Below, piece by piece: positions 16,167 to 17,779 of a stretch of DNA of 17,779 nt. Under the pieces are notes generated by a model. The model was not told where the DNA came from and did no database searches. It was given only the letters and a program-made list of their open reading frames with translations. The DNA comes from Candidatus Saccharibacteria bacterium UBA4387. Its GTDB lineage: Bacteria; Patescibacteriota; Saccharimonadia; Saccharimonadales; Saccharimonadaceae. A program made the translations under genes and the position numbers. Position 1 is the stretch's first letter. Each line of letters starts with the position of its first letter. The DNA is taken from positions 1 through 17,779 of the forward strand of contig DGRN01000011.1 in assembly GCA_002391075.1 (NCBI GenBank). The letters run 5' to 3'.

Positions 16167-16195
16167 TTGACAAACCGAACCGCTTGTGCTATAAT
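16167..16195 (+). promoter_or_regulatory. Perfect consensus sigma-70 promoter upstream of the smpB leader
   Basis: TTGACA (16167-16172), exactly 17 bp, then TATAAT (16190-16195) match the housekeeping consensus in full. Transcription should start near 16202, about 66 nt before the smpB ATG, producing a structured leader or a small RNA. This is the strongest promoter in the window and differs from the leaderless pattern of most other genes here. Confidence 0.85.
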
Positions 16196-16199
16196 AAAA

Positions 16200-16253
16200 A
16201 TATCTAGGCGCAAGGGCAAGCACTGCGCCCGCTTTCTGAGTCTCTTTAGATAT
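16200..16253 (+). other. Structured leader or small RNA candidate before smpB
   Basis: Two nested inverted repeats are visible. The outer arms ATATCTA (16200-16206) and TAGATAT (16247-16253) enclose an inner hairpin with arms GGCGCA (16207-16212) and TGCGCC (16224-16229), an 11-nt loop (16213-16223) and a 17-nt 3' bulge (16230-16246). The inner stem follows the outer 5' arm without a gap, so the two could stack. A four-codon ORF, ATG CTA AAA TAA (16252-16263), ends 4 nt before the smpB ATG. This may be a regulatory leader, an independent short RNA or an operator; I recognise no known RNA family. Confidence 0.5.
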
Positions 16254-16267
16254 GCTAAAATAAGGCT
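16253..16267 (+). promoter_or_regulatory. Extended -10 immediately before smpB, leaderless spacing
   Basis: TGcTAAAAT (TG at 16253-16254, box 16256-16261) ends 6 nt before the ATG at 16268, the same geometry as the other leaderless genes. smpB may thus have two promoters: this one giving a leaderless message, and the consensus promoter 60 bp upstream giving a structured leader. Confidence 0.5.
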
Positions 16268-16681
16268 ATGAAAAAGCCCAAAAAGCCAGCCGCATCCGTT
16301 GTAAATCGTCGTGCCCACTACGATTACATTTTGTCGGACAAACTCGAAACCGGCATGGTTCTCACTGGGTCTCAGGTTCGCCTCATCCGCGACCATCACG
16401 CGCAGCTCAAGGGCACTTATGCCACGATTCGCAATCACGAGCTTTGGCTTCTGGGCCTCACTCTTGGTAGCGATACCGCGCAGGACATCAAACTGCTCGC
16501 CACCAAAAAGCAAATCGCCGCTCTCGAGCGCAAAAAGGTCGAAGGTTCCACGGTGGTTCCAGTCGAACTTCTCCCCACAAAGCGCCACATCAAGCTCGTC
16601 ATCGCTGTTGGGCAGGGCAAAAAGAAATACGACAAGCGCGAAACCATCAAAAAGCGCGACCTCGAGCGCGGCCGCTACTAA
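16268..16681 (+). CDS. smpB: SsrA-binding protein SmpB
   Basis: SmpB binds tmRNA and delivers it to stalled ribosomes, where it mimics the codon-anticodon stem so that the nascent chain is tagged and released. The 137 residues match the family: NRRAHYDYILSDKLETGMVLTG (13-34) opens the OB-fold, YATIRNHELWLL (51-62) and the PTKRHIKL segment (103-110) follow, and the C-terminal tail GKKKYDKRETIKKRDLERG (117-135) is the ribosome-decoding tail that forms a helix. One deviation is TGSQVRLIR where TGTEVKSLR is usual. The tmRNA gene itself is not in the window. It precedes aspS on the same strand by 65 bp. Confidence 0.95.
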   Translation: MKKPKKPAASVVNRRAHYDYILSDKLETGMVLTGSQVRLIRDHHAQLKGTYATIRNHELWLLGLTLGSDTAQDIKLLATKKQIAALERKKVEGSTVVPVELLPTKRHIKLVIAVGQGKKKYDKRETIKKRDLERGRY

Positions 16682-16729
16682 AAACACGCTCGAAATTGCG
16701 AGCTAAGAGCTGGTACCCCAGTCGAAATA

Positions 16730-16746
16730 TGTTATAATATCTCATT
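16730..16746 (+). promoter_or_regulatory. aspS promoter, near leaderless
   Basis: The extended -10 TGtTATAAT (TG at 16730-16731, box 16733-16738) is 8 nt before the ATG at 16747, predicting a leader of about 2 nt. The rest of the 65-bp gap after smpB holds only weak short inverted repeats (such as GCTCG 16688-16692 with CGAGC 16699-16703) without a T run. Confidence 0.65.
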
Positions 16747-17779
16747 ATGAGAACATTAGCGAAAGAATTAAACAGCAAATCCGGAAAAGTTAACTTGGCC
16801 GGCTGGGTAAATTCTCGCCGTGACCACGGTGGTCTCATTTTTATTGACCTCCGTGACCACACTGGAATTATTCAGCTCGTCATCGATCCGAATACCGCTA
16901 ATGCGTTCAAGCTTGCAGAAAGCCTTCGCGATGAATTCGTTATTAAGGCTACAGGTACGGTTCGCAAACGCGGTGCCGGCCTCGAAAATCCAAACATTCC
17001 AACCGGCGACATCGAGGTTGTCGTCGAAGAGATGGAGCTCCTCAACCGTTGCGAACCGCTCCCGGTTTCAACGCACGACGAAGGTCAGGAAACCGGCGAA
17101 GAAACTCGCCTCAAATATCGCTACCTCGATTTACGCCGCCCAAGCATGCAAAATCGCTTGATCCGTCGCTCTGAGTACTACCGTTTCATGCGCAATTACA
17201 TGCACGACCATGATTTCATTGAGGTTACAACCCCAATCCTCGCCAACTCCAGCCCAGAAGGCGCTCGCGACTTCATTATTCCGTCCCGTCTTCGCCCAGG
17301 CCAATTCTATGCTTTGCCGCAGGCTCCGCAGCAATTCAAGCAGCTCCTGATGGTTGGCGGTATTCCGCGCTACTATCAGATTGCGCCATGCTTCCGCGAC
17401 GAGGATCCGCGCGCAGACCGCCTCTATGGCGAGTTTTACCAGCTCGACTGCGAAATGTCCTTTGTCGACGATGGTGACACCGTCCGCCAAGAAATGGAGC
17501 CGCTCATCAAGAGTCTTGTCACTGAATTTGCCGGCAAAAAACTTTTGACCGAAGACATTCCGCGCATTCCATTTCAGGAATCCATGGAGAAATACGGTGT
17601 CGACAAGCCAGATTTGCGCTACGGCATGGAGCTTATCGACCTCACCGAAGACCTCAAAGACACCGAATTCTCCGTCTTTGCCAAGGCTCAGTGCGTTAAG
17701 GCAATCTGCGTGAAGGGTAACGCCGACCTCTCTCGCTCGCAAATCGATGGCTTCACTGAACAGGCTCGCAAGCTTGGTG
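16747..17779 (+). CDS. aspS: Aspartyl-tRNA synthetase, probably non-discriminating (3' end outside window)
   Basis: This class II synthetase charges tRNA-Asp, and probably also tRNA-Asn, with aspartate. The frame is open from the ATG at 16747 to the window end (344 residues of roughly 580-600). The N-terminal anticodon-binding OB-fold reads MRTLAKELNSKSG then GWVNSRRDHGGLIFIDLRD (19-37). The hinge and catalytic domain follow: YRYLDLRR, then motif 1 in IRRSEYYRFMRNYM, SSPEGARDFIIPSR, ALPQAPQQFKQLLM, and motif 2 FRDEDPRADRLYGEFYQLD. His27 in RRDHGG and Gly78 in RKRGAGLENPN correspond to residues associated with non-discriminating bacterial AspRS, where E. coli-type discriminating enzymes have Leu and Lys. 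This implies Asn-tRNA formation through GatCAB. The gene has its own leaderless-type promoter. Confidence 0.95.
   Translation, partial: MRTLAKELNSKSGKVNLAGWVNSRRDHGGLIFIDLRDHTGIIQLVIDPNTANAFKLAESLRDEFVIKATGTVRKRGAGLENPNIPTGDIEVVVEEMELLNRCEPLPVSTHDEGQETGEETRLKYRYLDLRRPSMQNRLIRRSEYYRFMRNYMHDHDFIEVTTPILANSSPEGARDFIIPSRLRPGQFYALPQAPQQFKQLLMVGGIPRYYQIAPCFRDEDPRADRLYGEFYQLDCEMSFVDDGDTVRQEMEPLIKSLVTEFAGKKLLTEDIPRIPFQESMEKYGVDKPDLRYGMELIDLTEDLKDTEFSVFAKAQCVKAICVKGNADLSRSQIDGFTEQARKLG

Noticed and set aside
16159..16267. tmRNA (ssrA) gene next to smpB
   Set aside because: The space is far too short and shows neither a tRNA-Ala-like acceptor nor a tag ORF.
16682..16746. Possible terminator or tRNA-like fold between smpB and aspS
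   Set aside because: Only 4-5 bp inverted repeats without a T run, and nothing resembling a cloverleaf or T-box.
1..17779. Mobile elements, CRISPR arrays or phage genes
   Set aside because: No transposase, integrase, phage-structural frames, direct-repeat arrays or target-site duplications were seen on reading through the window.

Overview
The window looks like part of a compact genome from the candidate phyla radiation, most likely a Saccharibacteria (TM7)-like bacterium. This is inference. It rests on 15 tightly packed genes (largest gap about 109 bp), a very large membrane/surface protein without an obvious family, a dense set of cell-surface glycan genes, intermediate G+C, and many genes whose -10 box lies only 6-8 nt before the ATG. 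TGA is used as a normal stop (for example 13323-13325 and 5145-5147), so the UGA-recoding CPR lineages are unlikely. No tRNA, rRNA, CRISPR array, insertion sequence or prophage is visible, and no gene-free stretch exceeds 300 bases.

Region 1 (1-5118) makes and exports a surface polysaccharide. A Wzm/TagG-type ABC permease (cut by the window edge) and its Wzt/TagH-type ATPase run on the + strand and end at a bidirectional terminator. On the - strand follow UDP-galactopyranose mutase (Glf) and a family 2 glycosyltransferase. Divergent from these is a polysaccharide pyruvyl transferase family protein. Together they suggest an exported glycan with galactofuranose and perhaps pyruvyl ketals.

Region 2 (5145-12340) encodes surface or secreted proteins. 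A two-gene - strand operon encodes a membrane-anchored protein with an Ig-like C-terminus and a secreted lysozyme-like protein with five Cys-pair repeats. Divergent from it is a 1480-residue multi-pass membrane protein with a Gly-rich N-terminus, an EF-hand-like loop and an internal segment of foreign-looking base composition.

Region 3 (12381-16158) holds a tRNA-dihydrouridine synthase overlapping an alpha/beta hydrolase, which converges on and overlaps a GT4 glycosyltransferase. The GT4 gene and a GT32 glycosyltransferase diverge from a 16-bp near-palindromic double promoter.

Region 4 (16159-17779) carries a consensus promoter and a structured leader, smpB, and the start of aspS, which runs off the window. 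The AspRS residues suggest a non-discriminating enzyme.
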